NCBI RefSeq assembly: GCF_024449095.1
Contig: NZ_CP024628.1
Location: forward strand, 992,001 to 1,056,000
From: Vibrio coralliilyticus
Lineage (GTDB): Bacteria; Pseudomonadota; Gammaproteobacteria; Enterobacterales; Vibrionaceae
DNA length: 64,000 bases
Direction: 5' to 3'
The translations under genes and the position numbers were made by a program. This document shows, piece after piece, positions 47,728 through 57,353 of the stretch; the first letter of the stretch is position 1; every line of letters begins with the position of its first letter. The notes beneath the pieces are model-generated. The model did no database searches. It was not told where the DNA came from and saw only the letters and a program-made list of their open reading frames with translations.

Positions 47728-48864
47728 ATGATTTCTAAAGTTCCGCCTCTATGGCTAGCGGTGGTATTAATGATGTTTCCACAAATCGTGGAGACAATCT
47801 ACAGTCCAGCTCTTACTGATATAGCTCATCAGTTTAATGTTAGCGATGCTAAAGCATCTCAAACACTTTCCGTCTACTTTTTAGCATTTGCTATCGGAGT
47901 GGTGTTTTGGGGAAGGCTAAGTGACTTAATCGGAAGACGCCCAGCTATGCTTGCAGGTTTACTGACGTATGGACTTGGTGCACTACTCGCTTTAGTCACA
48001 AACAAGTTTGAAATATTGTTGTTGGCGCGTGTCATTTCTGCATTTGGTGCCGCAGTGGGTTCGGTCATTACTCAGACGATGCTGCGTGATTGCTATGATG
48101 GCTCTGAATTAGCAAAAGTATTCTCCGTCATGGGGGTTGCTCTCTCAATTAGCCCTGTCATAGGCCTATTGAGCGGTGGGTTGCTTGCTGAATACTATGG
48201 CTATGTCGGTGTTTTCAGTGGTTTGATGCTACTCGCAATGGTTCTATTGCTCATAGCAGTATGGGGGTTACCTGAAACTAGGCCTATGACAACCTCTAAG
48301 GTACAGATGTGGCCCTTGATAAAGCGAATGTCAAAAGACTCAACACTTTGGCTAAACGCCTTACTGGTTGCTATTTTCAACTCAATGTTGTTTGGGTATT
48401 ACAGCCTCGCACCATTTTTGTTTTCAGATATTGGTATGACAGCAAAAGACTTTGGCTACTCCGGTGTAGTGCTTGCTATGGCGACATTTATTGGTAGCAT
48501 GATGAATAAGCACCTTCTCAATAAGGGATGGTCACCCATGGCACTGACCAAACTCGCCGTTGGTATCGCGCTCATTTGTGGAACAGCGGTATGGCTGACT
48601 CAATCATCACTGTGGTTCTTGTTACCTATGATGGGCGTTGTGATCTCATTTGGTATCGCAATACCAAATATCTTGAGCCAAGCTTTAGTCGATTACAAAG
48701 AGGTTGCGGGGAGCGCTGGCGCATTATTTGGCCTAGCTTATTACTTGTTGCTAAGTATAGGACTAGGTCTGGCTGGAGCCATGCAGTCGCTGGGATTAGT
48801 CTTGACGCTGTGCGGTGTCGCCGCAACGATTTGTGCTTTTTTGTTACATACAAGAAATCGTTGA
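47728..48864 (+). CDS. Bcr/CflA-type MFS multidrug efflux transporter
   Basis: The 378-residue inner-membrane protein has about 12 hydrophobic segments, and the MFS motif A G-R-L-S-D-L-I-G-R-R-P-A between helices 2 and 3, with D-I-A-H-Q-F-N-V near the N-terminus typical of Bcr/CflA. It exports drugs in exchange for protons. The ATG at 47728 is chosen because GGAGG lies five bases upstream; the in-frame ATG at 47716 overlaps that site. A strong terminator follows. Confidence 0.92.
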   Translation: MISKVPPLWLAVVLMMFPQIVETIYSPALTDIAHQFNVSDAKASQTLSVYFLAFAIGVVFWGRLSDLIGRRPAMLAGLLTYGLGALLALVTNKFEILLLARVISAFGAAVGSVITQTMLRDCYDGSELAKVFSVMGVALSISPVIGLLSGGLLAEYYGYVGVFSGLMLLAMVLLLIAVWGLPETRPMTTSKVQMWPLIKRMSKDSTLWLNALLVAIFNSMLFGYYSLAPFLFSDIGMTAKDFGYSGVVLAMATFIGSMMNKHLLNKGWSPMALTKLAVGIALICGTAVWLTQSSLWFLLPMMGVVISFGIAIPNILSQALVDYKEVAGSAGALFGLAYYLLLSIGLGLAGAMQSLGLVLTLCGVAATICAFLLHTRNR

Positions 48865-48883
48865 TTTCATTATTCCCAACTCA

Positions 48884-48916
48884 AAGCCTAGCAGCGATGC
48901 TAGGCTTCTTTAGTTT
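48884..48916 (+). terminator. Terminator after the MFS gene
   Basis: AAGCCTAGCA and TGCTAGGCTT form a 10-bp stem with a GCGA tetraloop followed by CTTTAGTTT. It lies 20 bases past the stop. Confidence 0.85.
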
Positions 48917-48947
48917 ATAGCGAACAAGGCTCTACTGCTCCATCCCA

Positions 48948-49856
48948 TTAGCCTATATGATTATTCTTACTATTCACCTCAGCGTGAATCCAACGAGAGA
49001 AGGCTTGAAATTTTGCTCTTGTTTCCATCCCCTTAGGACATACCAGGTCGTAGCCTTTCCCTGATTCAATCCTTGGAAAAGGTGCCACCAGCTTTCCTGC
49101 ATTAATTAAGGGAAGAGCAAACTCTAGCCGTGCTAGAAAGACCCCTAGAGATAACTCTGCTGCCTCCATTGCTAGGCGGTTATCACTGTAAAAGTCACAT
49201 TTTTTCTTACAGTCAATATTGGCCCCCATTTCATCTAGCCAATACTGCCATGCACTCGTATCCCCCCTATGAATAAAATTCACCCGAGAAAGTGACTCAA
49301 TTCCACTATGAAGGTTAAGTTCTTGAGCATAAGAGGCGCTGCATACTGGAGTCCTGATGCCAGAAAAAAGTCGTTCACTATAGTGATTGGGGTAACGCCC
49401 TTCGCTATAAAAAATAGCTACATCGTATGGTTCAAACTGAAAATCAGATTGGTTCTGCTTCGTCTGCAACTTAATACTTAAACTTGGGTATTGCCGCCGA
49501 AGTGAGGGTAAGCGAGGGATCAACCATGCCGAAGCAAAATAAGGTGAGGTGGCTATGTATAAATCGCCAGTAAGTTCCCCCGTTTGGATATCGGATAATA
49601 CGGAAAAGATAGATTCGAACGAACTATTGAGTGTAGTTAATACCCTCCTCCCCTCTGGTGTAAGTTCTAGCCTTCTTGTTTTTCGGATAAACAAGTTGAA
49701 TTTAAGTAACCCCTCAAGCTTTTTTATTCGCTGACTGATCGCTCCTTGCGTTAAGAAAAGCTCTTCAGCGGCATCGGTAAAGCTCAAATGACGAGCAGCC
49801 ACACTGAATGTATACAGTAGCGAAAGGAGTTGCTGTTGGTTAGCTGGCACACCCAT
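48948..49856 (-). CDS. LysR-family regulator, GcvA-like
   Basis: The 302-residue protein has the helix-turn-helix L-S-F-T-D-A-A-E-E-L-F-L-T-Q-G-A-I-S-Q-R-I, typical of the GcvA/AmpR subgroup, and an effector domain. It is divergent from the ChbG-like gene with about 200 AT-rich bases between. AmpR-like regulators in this subgroup control beta-lactamases, but the two beta-lactamase genes here are 13 kb away, so that link is not supported. Confidence 0.88.
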   Translation of the reverse strand: MGVPANQQQLLSLLYTFSVAARHLSFTDAAEELFLTQGAISQRIKKLEGLLKFNLFIRKTRRLELTPEGRRVLTTLNSSFESIFSVLSDIQTGELTGDLYIATSPYFASAWLIPRLPSLRRQYPSLSIKLQTKQNQSDFQFEPYDVAIFYSEGRYPNHYSERLFSGIRTPVCSASYAQELNLHSGIESLSRVNFIHRGDTSAWQYWLDEMGANIDCKKKCDFYSDNRLAMEAAELSLGVFLARLEFALPLINAGKLVAPFPRIESGKGYDLVCPKGMETRAKFQAFSRWIHAEVNSKNNHIG

Positions 49857-50058
49857 GCATTACCTCAGTTAATTTATATTGGGATTATATTAGTTTGTTA
49901 GACGAAAAATTACATTATAAATTAATCAATCTAATACCCACCATAAAAATACTTAGTTTGGCGTAAGAGAGAAGCTCGAAGCTGTCACTACAGAAAAGAG
50001 TTGCTGTGATCATGCTTAATGCCAGTATTATTCATTTTAATCATTCAGGTTATGCCGT

Positions 50059-50829
50059 ATGAAACTTATATTGAATGCAGATGACTTTGGTCTTACAGAG
50101 TCAGTAAATTTAGGTATTGCCGACTGTTTTCGCGCAGGAACGGTAAAATCCACAACCATCATGATGAACCAGCCGGCGGTAAACCACGCAATACAACTCT
50201 ACAAAAGCGGATTAATTCGTCATGTTGGGCTTCATTTTACAGTGACATCAGGCAAGCCTATTTCCAAGCCTGAAGCCATACCAACTCTCGTAGACAAAAA
50301 TGGTAATTTTTTCTCGAGAACAGCGCTATTTAGCAAGTCAGAGGTGTCCGCTGAAGATATAAAAAGAGAGTTACTGGCACAATATCAAGCCGCGCTAGAC
50401 GCAGGGTTAGAAATCAGCCACATCGACAGCCATCATTTTGCTGGCGCATATCGGCCTCTAAAAGCGGGGTTTGTCCAAGCAGCGAATGAAATCGGCCTTC
50501 CGGTAAGACGGATCGATACCTTTATTCTTGGTCAAGATCGACTTTCTGTGCCTACACCAGATGCATTTGACACTGGCTTTTTTGCAGAAGGCGCCACTAT
50601 CGAACACCTAAAAGCCATACTGACTGCCTACAAGCAAGCCATGCCGAATGGCACCATTGAGTTAATGTGCCACCCTGCTAACTCAGTCAGCGCAGAGTTG
50701 GAGCAACTGTCTAGTTATGCGCATCATCGACACAAAGAATGGGAGATCTTAACCAGTGACGCGTTTTCCAACTGGTTGAAAGAGAACGATATCGAGTGTA
50801 TTGGGTTCGACGACATTCATCCTAAGTAA
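50059..50829 (+). CDS. chbG: ChbG/YdjC-family carbohydrate deacetylase
   Basis: The 256-residue protein starts L-I-L-N-A-D-D-F-G-L-T, with the metal aspartates, then G-L-H-F-T and I-D-S-H-H-F for the metal histidines. In E. coli ChbG removes the acetyl group of the reducing-end sugar of chitooligosaccharides or their phosphates. Vibrios live on chitin, so this fits, but no chb PTS genes lie beside it, so the exact substrate is uncertain. The ATG is preceded only by a weak ribosome binding site. Confidence 0.82.
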   Translation: MKLILNADDFGLTESVNLGIADCFRAGTVKSTTIMMNQPAVNHAIQLYKSGLIRHVGLHFTVTSGKPISKPEAIPTLVDKNGNFFSRTALFSKSEVSAEDIKRELLAQYQAALDAGLEISHIDSHHFAGAYRPLKAGFVQAANEIGLPVRRIDTFILGQDRLSVPTPDAFDTGFFAEGATIEHLKAILTAYKQAMPNGTIELMCHPANSVSAELEQLSSYAHHRHKEWEILTSDAFSNWLKENDIECIGFDDIHPK

Positions 50830-50980
50830 GTGTGCGTCTTCGGTTATGAAGCCATATTCTGTCGCAGCTAACGATCATACTTTCTATTGATTATGCTCTG
50901 TAGGCTGGGATAGGCATTTTCTTAGCGTCAGCCTACTTTTTATTTCATTCCTCAAAAACATCATTTTAAAAGGGCACATT

Positions 50981-52834
50981 GTGGTCAATCCTACTGTACT
51001 TTCTCAAATAAATGTTTACCCAGTTAAGTCCACGGGTGGAATTTCCCTGTCTTCATCATGGGTCGAAAAGCAAGGCCTCTGTTTTGATCGCCGCTTTATG
51101 CTAATGCTAGTGGGTGACTCCCGAGCAATGAATGCTAAGTACCCGACGATGGTCACTGCACGTCAATACCCGAACATGGTTAAGGTGGCATCAAGCTTAC
51201 GACCTACGGGAATCGTCTTTACCTATCCCGGCATGCCTCCACTTGAATTGCATTATGCTAATTTCAATATGCACAACACCAACGCAATCGTATGGAGAGA
51301 TCACTTTTCTGCTTATACGACGACCGATGAAGCGGATGATTGGTTCAGTAAGGTAATAGGCAAACGAGTGACACTCATCTTCACAGGGGAACAGTCCAAC
51401 CGGATAAGAGAAAACACGGCCCAGCCCGTCAGTTTTGCTGATGGCTTTCCACTATTGCTCATTAGTTCCGCCTCGTTGGATGAGCTCAATAGGCGAAGTA
51501 GTGAGGTACATAACATGGCGCAGTTTCGTACCAATCTGGTCGTTCAATCCGATGAGCCTTTTATCGAAGATTCATGGAAGCGGATTAAAATCGGTGACGT
51601 GGAGTTTGAAACCGTAGAACCTTGTGAGCGCTGTATATTAACCACACTCAATGTTGAACAAGGCACATTCAGAGCAAACAAGGAGCCACTCAAGACCTTC
51701 TCTCGTTTTAGAGCCAACGAGGATGGAAAAATATTTTTTGGCCAGAATCTTATCGCAAAAAACGAAGGGATGATCTCAACCAATGACATCGTTGAGGTGC
51801 TTGAATATAAAGCCAAAGAACGCTACGAAGATCTCGATGCGAAGCAACAAGAGTTTATTTGTGTGGCCAGAGAAACCGTCGCAAAAGATTTTGAGACCTT
51901 CTGGCTCAAGCCCAAGACAGATCACACGCCAAGCTACAAAGCTGGTCAGCATCTTCCAATTGAAGTGTTGATCGATAATCAGCGCGTAAAACGAACCTAT
52001 ACCCTCTCCTCTAGTCCAACTCGCCCAGAGCGCTTGGCCATTTCGGTGAAGCGAGTCCATGGCGGTAAAGTCTCCAATTGGCTTCTTGATCATCTTCAAA
52101 CCGGGGGAACAATTATCGCGGACCAACCAAAAGGGAGTTTTCACCTTTCAGAAGCGCCAAATGCCCCTTTATTATTACTGTCAGCGGGTAGCGGGGTAAC
52201 CCCTATGATGTCAATACTGCGTGATTTAACAGATAGAAATGATACTCGTGACATCGTGTTCTATCACCAATGCGTGGCCGAAGATGATATACCTTTCAAA
52301 CAAGAGCTGAGACTCATCAGCAAGCAGCACCCGAATGTGACCATTACCTACCTACTCAGCAAGCCATCAGAACATTGGCCAGGACAAGCAGGGCGGTTTA
52401 ATCTTTCCCATTTGAAGCAAATTCTAGACTTTAGCTCACGACAAGTCTTTGTTTGTGGGCCTAGTGGCTTCATGGAAAATATTAAAAAATTAATGCTAAC
52501 CAACGGACTAAGAGAAGAACAATATCACCAAGAAACCTTTGGTATTTCAAGAGCCCCTTTGCCGCCCTATAAAAAGGTTAAAGTTTGCCTAGATGGAGTG
52601 GTATTTGAGGGTGACAACCAGAGCACTATCCTTGAGCAAGCCGAAGCTGCTGGTCTTTCCATCTCCAACAGCTGTAGAGCCGGATTCTGCGGAGCGTGTA
52701 AATGCACCGTTATATCAGGTTCCGTGCACCAAGCCGATGCCCCCGCAATTCAAGACAGTGAAAAAGCACAAGGTCAGGTGTTGGCGTGCTGTGCGGTACC
52801 TAACACCGACATAAACCTCGTTTGCTTTAAATAG
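50981..52834 (+). CDS. MOSC domain-FAD/NAD reductase-2Fe-2S ferredoxin fusion
   Basis: The 617-residue protein joins a MOSC N-terminal barrel and MOSC domain (about 1-270: I-N-V-Y-P-V-K-S-T-G-G, and E-P-C-E-R-C), an FAD-binding oxidoreductase part (R-T-Y-T-L-S-S-S-P), an NAD-binding part (L-S-A-G-S-G-V-T-P-M) and a C-terminal plant-type ferredoxin with C-R-A-G-F-C-G-A-C-K-C and a distal cysteine. E. coli YcbX has MOSC plus ferredoxin and reduces N-hydroxylated bases; here the electron-donating reductase is fused too, so it may be self-sufficient. The start is GTG at 50981. It is an orphan gene next to ChbG. Confidence 0.9.
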   Translation: MVNPTVLSQINVYPVKSTGGISLSSSWVEKQGLCFDRRFMLMLVGDSRAMNAKYPTMVTARQYPNMVKVASSLRPTGIVFTYPGMPPLELHYANFNMHNTNAIVWRDHFSAYTTTDEADDWFSKVIGKRVTLIFTGEQSNRIRENTAQPVSFADGFPLLLISSASLDELNRRSSEVHNMAQFRTNLVVQSDEPFIEDSWKRIKIGDVEFETVEPCERCILTTLNVEQGTFRANKEPLKTFSRFRANEDGKIFFGQNLIAKNEGMISTNDIVEVLEYKAKERYEDLDAKQQEFICVARETVAKDFETFWLKPKTDHTPSYKAGQHLPIEVLIDNQRVKRTYTLSSSPTRPERLAISVKRVHGGKVSNWLLDHLQTGGTIIADQPKGSFHLSEAPNAPLLLLSAGSGVTPMMSILRDLTDRNDTRDIVFYHQCVAEDDIPFKQELRLISKQHPNVTITYLLSKPSEHWPGQAGRFNLSHLKQILDFSSRQVFVCGPSGFMENIKKLMLTNGLREEQYHQETFGISRAPLPPYKKVKVCLDGVVFEGDNQSTILEQAEAAGLSISNSCRAGFCGACKCTVISGSVHQADAPAIQDSEKAQGQVLACCAVPNTDINLVCFK

Positions 52835-52838
52835 CGTA

Positions 52839-55193
52839 TTATTCAGTCTTATCTTGAGATAAGGCTAAAATTTGCCATGCTAACTTGCTGCACCATGCTG
52901 CGCCTTCTTGCGCCGATATGGGCTTTTTCTCTCGCAGCAAACTCTCTAAGCGCGCGGCGCTCTTTATAAACGCCGCGTCTTTAGACATCAGAGCAACCCC
53001 ATGAAGGCGGTGCGCGTAATACAACTGATGCTTAATGTCTCCATTGTTAAATGCCAGTTCCAACGATCTCAAATCGGCTTCGACAAGTGTGCATTGTTCT
53101 TGGGTAAATAACTGTGTCGAAGACAAGGCCGTAGCCATCGTGGCCGCTTGCTCACACCACTTATTTAAAACCGGAACTAAGTTTTCAAAACTTATCGGCT
53201 TATGAAGTACGTCATCCATACCACTGGCATAACACTTTTCAACATGCTTTTGCTCGTTTAGCGCAGAGATGGCCACAATAGGAGTATGATCTAATTCAAG
53301 TTGTTCTTCCCTATCGCGTATCTTTTCAGCCACCTGATAACCACTATAACCAGGAAGATGACAATCCAGTAAAATCATACTGTAATAGTTTTCATCTTCG
53401 AGCAGTGCCAGTGCGGCTTCCCCACTGTCAGCGCTCTCCACATGACATCCTAAAGAGCGCAACTGCTCACAAATAAGTTGTCGGTTTACCGGATGATCTT
53501 CAACGACTAAGACAGAGGTTTCATCATTAAATTGAACACCGCTTTGTTCAACAGAACAAGCGTACATTTCTTGTTCGGACGCCAGTTCTAAAGGCAATGA
53601 AAGCGATACTCGCGTTCCTTTGCCCAGCTCACTATGTAAAGTTAACTTTCCTCCCATTAACTGCGCAAACTGGTTTGAGATGTATAGCCCTAACCCACTT
53701 CCACCCCGGCTCACTCCACTATTTGATTGCTCCCAAGCTTTAAACACTTTGGCTTGCGCTTCTTTTTCGATACCTTGCCCTTCATCACGGACATCGATGA
53801 CTACAGAGGGTTCACTGTTATTTCTTACAACCTCCCACGACATAAGAATTTCTCCACTAGAAGAAAATTTAATCGCATTTGATACTAGATTATGCAGGAT
53901 TTGTCTTAATCGTTGAGCATCACTTTTAATGAAAAGTTTTTCGGCGTCAGTCCTTTCTTTCAACCTCAGCACTAAACCTTTGTTGATTGCTGAGGGCTGA
54001 TGACTATCACAAACCGACTTTAATAGTTCCCCAACATCAATAGCCTCTTTGCGAATCGTCATACTTTCAGATTCTAAACGCGAATAATCCAGAATGTCGT
54101 TTAACAGTTCCATTAGGTTGTTCGCAGATTGCCGCGCTAAGCTTAGGTACTTTTGCTCTTGTTGTGGTGTATCACATTGCTTAAGTAAGTCCAAAGAAGC
54201 CATTACCGCATTCAATGGCGTTCGAATCTCATGACTCATGACAGCAAGAAAACGGGCTTTACTCTTTTCACTGGCTTGCGCTCGTCGTCGGCTTATCCAA
54301 ACCTGACGCATGGCAACCAAAAGCACACAGATTAAAATGCTGTATGTAACAGCCTCATAGCGATAGTAATACAGCACCGTTTTTACTGGAGGAACTCCCA
54401 ATTGGAGAGTGTTACCCCACTGATTAAAAATCTTCTCCGTTTGCTCAGCGGTCAATGCTTGAAGCGATTTGTTCAAAATAGAGAGCAACACAGGCTTTGA
54501 ACTATCTACAGCCATACTCAGACCAATATAAGCTTCAGGTAGGCTACCCGTAATGGATAGGCTCATCGGAGCATATCGCTGCACAATTGGACGCATCGTG
54601 AGTTCTGTATCTAGAACGGCATAAACATCGCCCTCTTTAATAGCTTCGATGGCATGAAGAGCATCCTCGAATTCAACCAGTATGATTTGGGGGTGATGCT
54701 TAATTAGCCAATCACTAAAGAAACGATTATTTTTCAGTACACCAAGTTTTTTACCATAGAGTTGCTTAAGGGAATAAACGGTAGCTTTGTCTGATTTCGA
54801 AACCACTAAGGCCCCAACATTTAGATAGGGGATAGTCAGTAGCCAATGTTTATCTTCCATTGCAAAACGCTGTGAAACTAGCGAAATCAAGTCAACGGTT
54901 TGGCTGTTACCATTGGCCGTATCATCTGACACTGCGCGGAACGTTAAACCAGAAATTTCAGAGATAATATCCAGATAATCTTTTGACAACCCAACATGAT
55001 GCCCTTCTTGCTCAAAGTCGACTGGCCAACTATCAGGATAAGCGTACCAAACAACAGGGTTAGCCCTTATCCACTGTTTTTCTTCTTGACTGAACAACTC
55101 ATGAGCCTGGGTCGGCATCACCCAAAGTATCATTATTAACAGCGTAACAAGGTTACGACAGAGTCGAGCGATTTTGAATAAAAGTGCAATCAT
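52839..55193 (-). CDS. BvgS-like hybrid sensor histidine kinase
   Basis: The roughly 784-residue protein has a leader ending near T-Q-A-H, a periplasmic SBP_bac_3 (Venus-flytrap) sensor at about 40-270, a membrane helix near 290-310, a HisKA domain with S-H-E-I-R-T-P-L-N, an ATPase domain (G-S-G-L-G-L-Y-I-S), a receiver with L-L-D-C-H-L-P-G and H-K-P, and a C-terminal HPt-like segment with A-H-R-L-H-G-V-A. Such phosphorelays pass phosphate to a separate response regulator. I chose the ATG at 55193; a longer frame starts at a TTG at 55253. No regulator gene is adjacent. Confidence 0.9.
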   Translation of the reverse strand: MIALLFKIARLCRNLVTLLIMILWVMPTQAHELFSQEEKQWIRANPVVWYAYPDSWPVDFEQEGHHVGLSKDYLDIISEISGLTFRAVSDDTANGNSQTVDLISLVSQRFAMEDKHWLLTIPYLNVGALVVSKSDKATVYSLKQLYGKKLGVLKNNRFFSDWLIKHHPQIILVEFEDALHAIEAIKEGDVYAVLDTELTMRPIVQRYAPMSLSITGSLPEAYIGLSMAVDSSKPVLLSILNKSLQALTAEQTEKIFNQWGNTLQLGVPPVKTVLYYYRYEAVTYSILICVLLVAMRQVWISRRRAQASEKSKARFLAVMSHEIRTPLNAVMASLDLLKQCDTPQQEQKYLSLARQSANNLMELLNDILDYSRLESESMTIRKEAIDVGELLKSVCDSHQPSAINKGLVLRLKERTDAEKLFIKSDAQRLRQILHNLVSNAIKFSSSGEILMSWEVVRNNSEPSVVIDVRDEGQGIEKEAQAKVFKAWEQSNSGVSRGGSGLGLYISNQFAQLMGGKLTLHSELGKGTRVSLSLPLELASEQEMYACSVEQSGVQFNDETSVLVVEDHPVNRQLICEQLRSLGCHVESADSGEAALALLEDENYYSMILLDCHLPGYSGYQVAEKIRDREEQLELDHTPIVAISALNEQKHVEKCYASGMDDVLHKPISFENLVPVLNKWCEQAATMATALSSTQLFTQEQCTLVEADLRSLELAFNNGDIKHQLYYAHRLHGVALMSKDAAFIKSAARLESLLREKKPISAQEGAAWCSKLAWQILALSQDKTE

Positions 55194-55290
55194 AGAAGTG
55201 AGCCAGTACCAGTCATAGCGAGTGGAAGAGCAATCAATAGTAAACAGGAACAACTGAGCTTATTGCCGCGTCATCCCCTTAAAATTAACG

Positions 55291-55323
55291 AGGCCAAAAC
55301 TACATTCACTGCAGTTTTGGCCT
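55291..55323. terminator. Hairpin between the small secreted protein and kinase genes
   Basis: AGGCCAAAACT and AGTTTTGGCCT are perfect 11-bp arms with an 11-base loop. On the plus strand AAAAATAT follows and on the minus strand CGTTAATTTT; likely a terminator or transcript-stabilising element. Confidence 0.55.
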
Positions 55324-55355
55324 AAAAATATCAGCCTATCAGTACGTCATACAAT

Positions 55356-55775
55356 TCAATGACGACGAACCAAAGTAAACTCATCTGATTTTAACAAGTT
55401 TCCCCCATTTGCCAATCGATATAGTGTGACACGATCCGATTCAGCGATCAGATACTTATCCTCTACTGTGATGGTTTCTAGGTACTCAGCACCTTCATGA
55501 TTTTGACTCGAAGCCACTTCAGCCATCTTTCCTGGAGCCTCACCGCTACGCAATATCTTGATAGATACACTACCTGAATAAATGGTTTTACCCGCTATTT
55601 CAGAAATAGAGTCTGCTTCTATTTCAAACTTTTCTTCGGGTCCAAATAAAATCTCGGCATTTCCAATATACTTTTGCACTTGATAGTTTTTATTTGCGCT
55701 CATTTCCACTGCGAATGACGGTGCCGAGAACAAAAAGCACACTAGCATGCTTTTCATCATCACATTTCTTTTCAT
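55356..55775 (-). CDS. Small secreted protein, possibly LptA/OstA-like fold
   Basis: I do not recognise a named family. The 139-residue product has a clear signal peptide (V-M-M-K-S-M-L-V-C-F-L-F-S-A-P-S-F-A) and then a beta-rich mature part. The segment A-D-S-I-S-E-I-A-G-K-T-I-Y-S-G-S-V-S-I, with a later repeat-like I-A-E-S-D-R-V-T-L, resembles the LptA/OstA beta-jellyroll pattern, but this is weak. An excellent GGAGGAATC site precedes the ATG. It lies upstream of the hybrid kinase on the same strand; a hairpin separates them. Confidence 0.72.
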   Translation of the reverse strand: MKRNVMMKSMLVCFLFSAPSFAVEMSANKNYQVQKYIGNAEILFGPEEKFEIEADSISEIAGKTIYSGSVSIKILRSGEAPGKMAEVASSQNHEGAEYLETITVEDKYLIAESDRVTLYRLANGGNLLKSDEFTLVRRH

Positions 55776-56146
55776 GATTCCTCCAAGGTGAACTCTGTGT
55801 TTTTAAAAGGACACAAATGAAATATTGTGTCGCATTGCGATATTAGCCGCCCCTACTCATTCACAACTAGAACTACCCTATGACTTTTATATGACATCGC
55901 TTATATTTTATATTTATTTATATGCATACCTATGTTTTTAAAAGATTTTTAAAAAAAGTAAACATCGTAATTGAATAGAGTTTCTTTATAAATAAAAATG
56001 AGATGAAAGATGAACTTCACATTGCGATTCATTACATTTTCAGCGTTTAAAAATAGGAATCCTCTGATTTGAAACCACTCACTATTTACGTTTAATTCCA
56101 AGTCTTATTAACCGTATATAAACTCAACGACTTGGAAACCATTGAT
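55776..56146. other. Divergent intergenic region, 371 bp, strongly AT-rich
   Basis: This region separates the minus-strand secreted protein gene from the plus-strand esterase gene and is very AT-rich around 55890-56040, as expected for silenced or H-NS-bound promoters. No gene, repeat array or RNA is apparent. Confidence 0.5.
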
Positions 56147-57226
56147 ATGCAAAGTTTAATCTCGTATTCATTAGTGAGAAACATACTTCTTTCTACAACC
56201 GCACTGTTATACGCTTCTGGTTGTGCTGCAGACACAACAGGCTTAGACAAATTCCCTATCCCAAGTGCTGCTAGCGAAGAGCTACAAAACGCCATAAAGC
56301 AAGGTTACGTTTACCCTAAAGAAGTTACGGCGAGCAAACCAACCAATGAGCAAGAATGGCAAGAGCTAATTGAAACTATTGATGGAGCAGGGATCACGTT
56401 AGAAAATTTAGAAGACTGGTTCGGAATTGAAGCAACAGAGCGTAATATGGGAGGCGTACTGACCTATGAGCTCTCCCCACCACAAGCAGACAAGACAGAA
56501 CCGCAATCTGTTTTCTTATATCTGCATGGCGGTGCCTATGTGTTTAATTCAGGCCCTCTTGGTGCGTATGAAGGCGCACTCATTGCTGCATCAGCCAATA
56601 TAAAGGTTATTGCTGTGGATTACAGAATGCCTCCAAGCCACCCTTACCCTGCTGCACTCAATGACGCTATTCAGGTATATAAAAGCCTGTTGAATCAATA
56701 CCCAGCTAACAAAATCGCAATTGGCGGTTCCTCTGCCGGTGCTGGGCTAAGTATGGCGGCACTACAAAAATTCCAAGTAATGGGGCTGCCAATGCCTGGA
56801 GCCTTATATGCAGGTTCACCTTGGTCAGATCTCTCTGACAGCAGCGACACGCTCCATACTTTAGATGGGATTGACCGCGTATTAAACACTTACGATGGGT
56901 GGCTAGAAGCTTCCGCTTTGTTGTATGCAAATGGCACAGATCTAAAGACACCATACCTGTCACCAATATATGGTAGCTTTGAAAACTACCCGCCCACTTA
57001 CTTAGTCAGTGGCACACGAGACCTACTGTTAAGTGACACACTAAGAACACACCGAAAACTGCTGGAAAAAGAAATCCCAGTGGAGCTACACATCTTAGAA
57101 GGGCTTTCACATGTTGAATACACAATGATTCCCAACTCCCCTGAGGGGCAGCAAGTGTATCAAGGCCTCGCCAAGTTCTTAAAATCGAATCTTAAGTGCC
57201 CCCCTGACTTCAAGAACGTAGAGTGA
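56147..57226 (+). CDS. HSL-family alpha/beta-hydrolase esterase, exported
   Basis: The 359-residue protein has the hormone-sensitive-lipase-type oxyanion motif H-G-G-A-Y near residue 130, the nucleophile motif G-S-S-A-G with S196, an aspartate in G-T-R-D-L-L and a histidine in L-S-H-V-E-Y. A leader ends in A-S-G-C, a poor lipobox, so a secreted or lipoprotein location is uncertain. The start is the ATG at 56147, with GGAAACC upstream; a TTG at 56132 is less likely. A terminator follows. Confidence 0.87.
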   Translation: MQSLISYSLVRNILLSTTALLYASGCAADTTGLDKFPIPSAASEELQNAIKQGYVYPKEVTASKPTNEQEWQELIETIDGAGITLENLEDWFGIEATERNMGGVLTYELSPPQADKTEPQSVFLYLHGGAYVFNSGPLGAYEGALIAASANIKVIAVDYRMPPSHPYPAALNDAIQVYKSLLNQYPANKIAIGGSSAGAGLSMAALQKFQVMGLPMPGALYAGSPWSDLSDSSDTLHTLDGIDRVLNTYDGWLEASALLYANGTDLKTPYLSPIYGSFENYPPTYLVSGTRDLLLSDTLRTHRKLLEKEIPVELHILEGLSHVEYTMIPNSPEGQQVYQGLAKFLKSNLKCPPDFKNVE

Positions 57227-57233
57227 AACCCAC

Positions 57234-57268
57234 ACCCGTTATGTTTTCACGAGCATAACGGGTATTTT
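57234..57268 (+). terminator. Terminator after the esterase gene
   Basis: ACCCGTTATG and CATAACGGGT form a 10-bp stem with a 10-base loop followed by ATTTTG. Confidence 0.8.
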
Positions 57269-57353
57269 GAAATCGTCAGAGTTTGAAATTAAGTACAGTC
57301 ATGCATTGAACGCATGACAACGAATTGAAAGCTGGGATATTCACTTATTGCGC

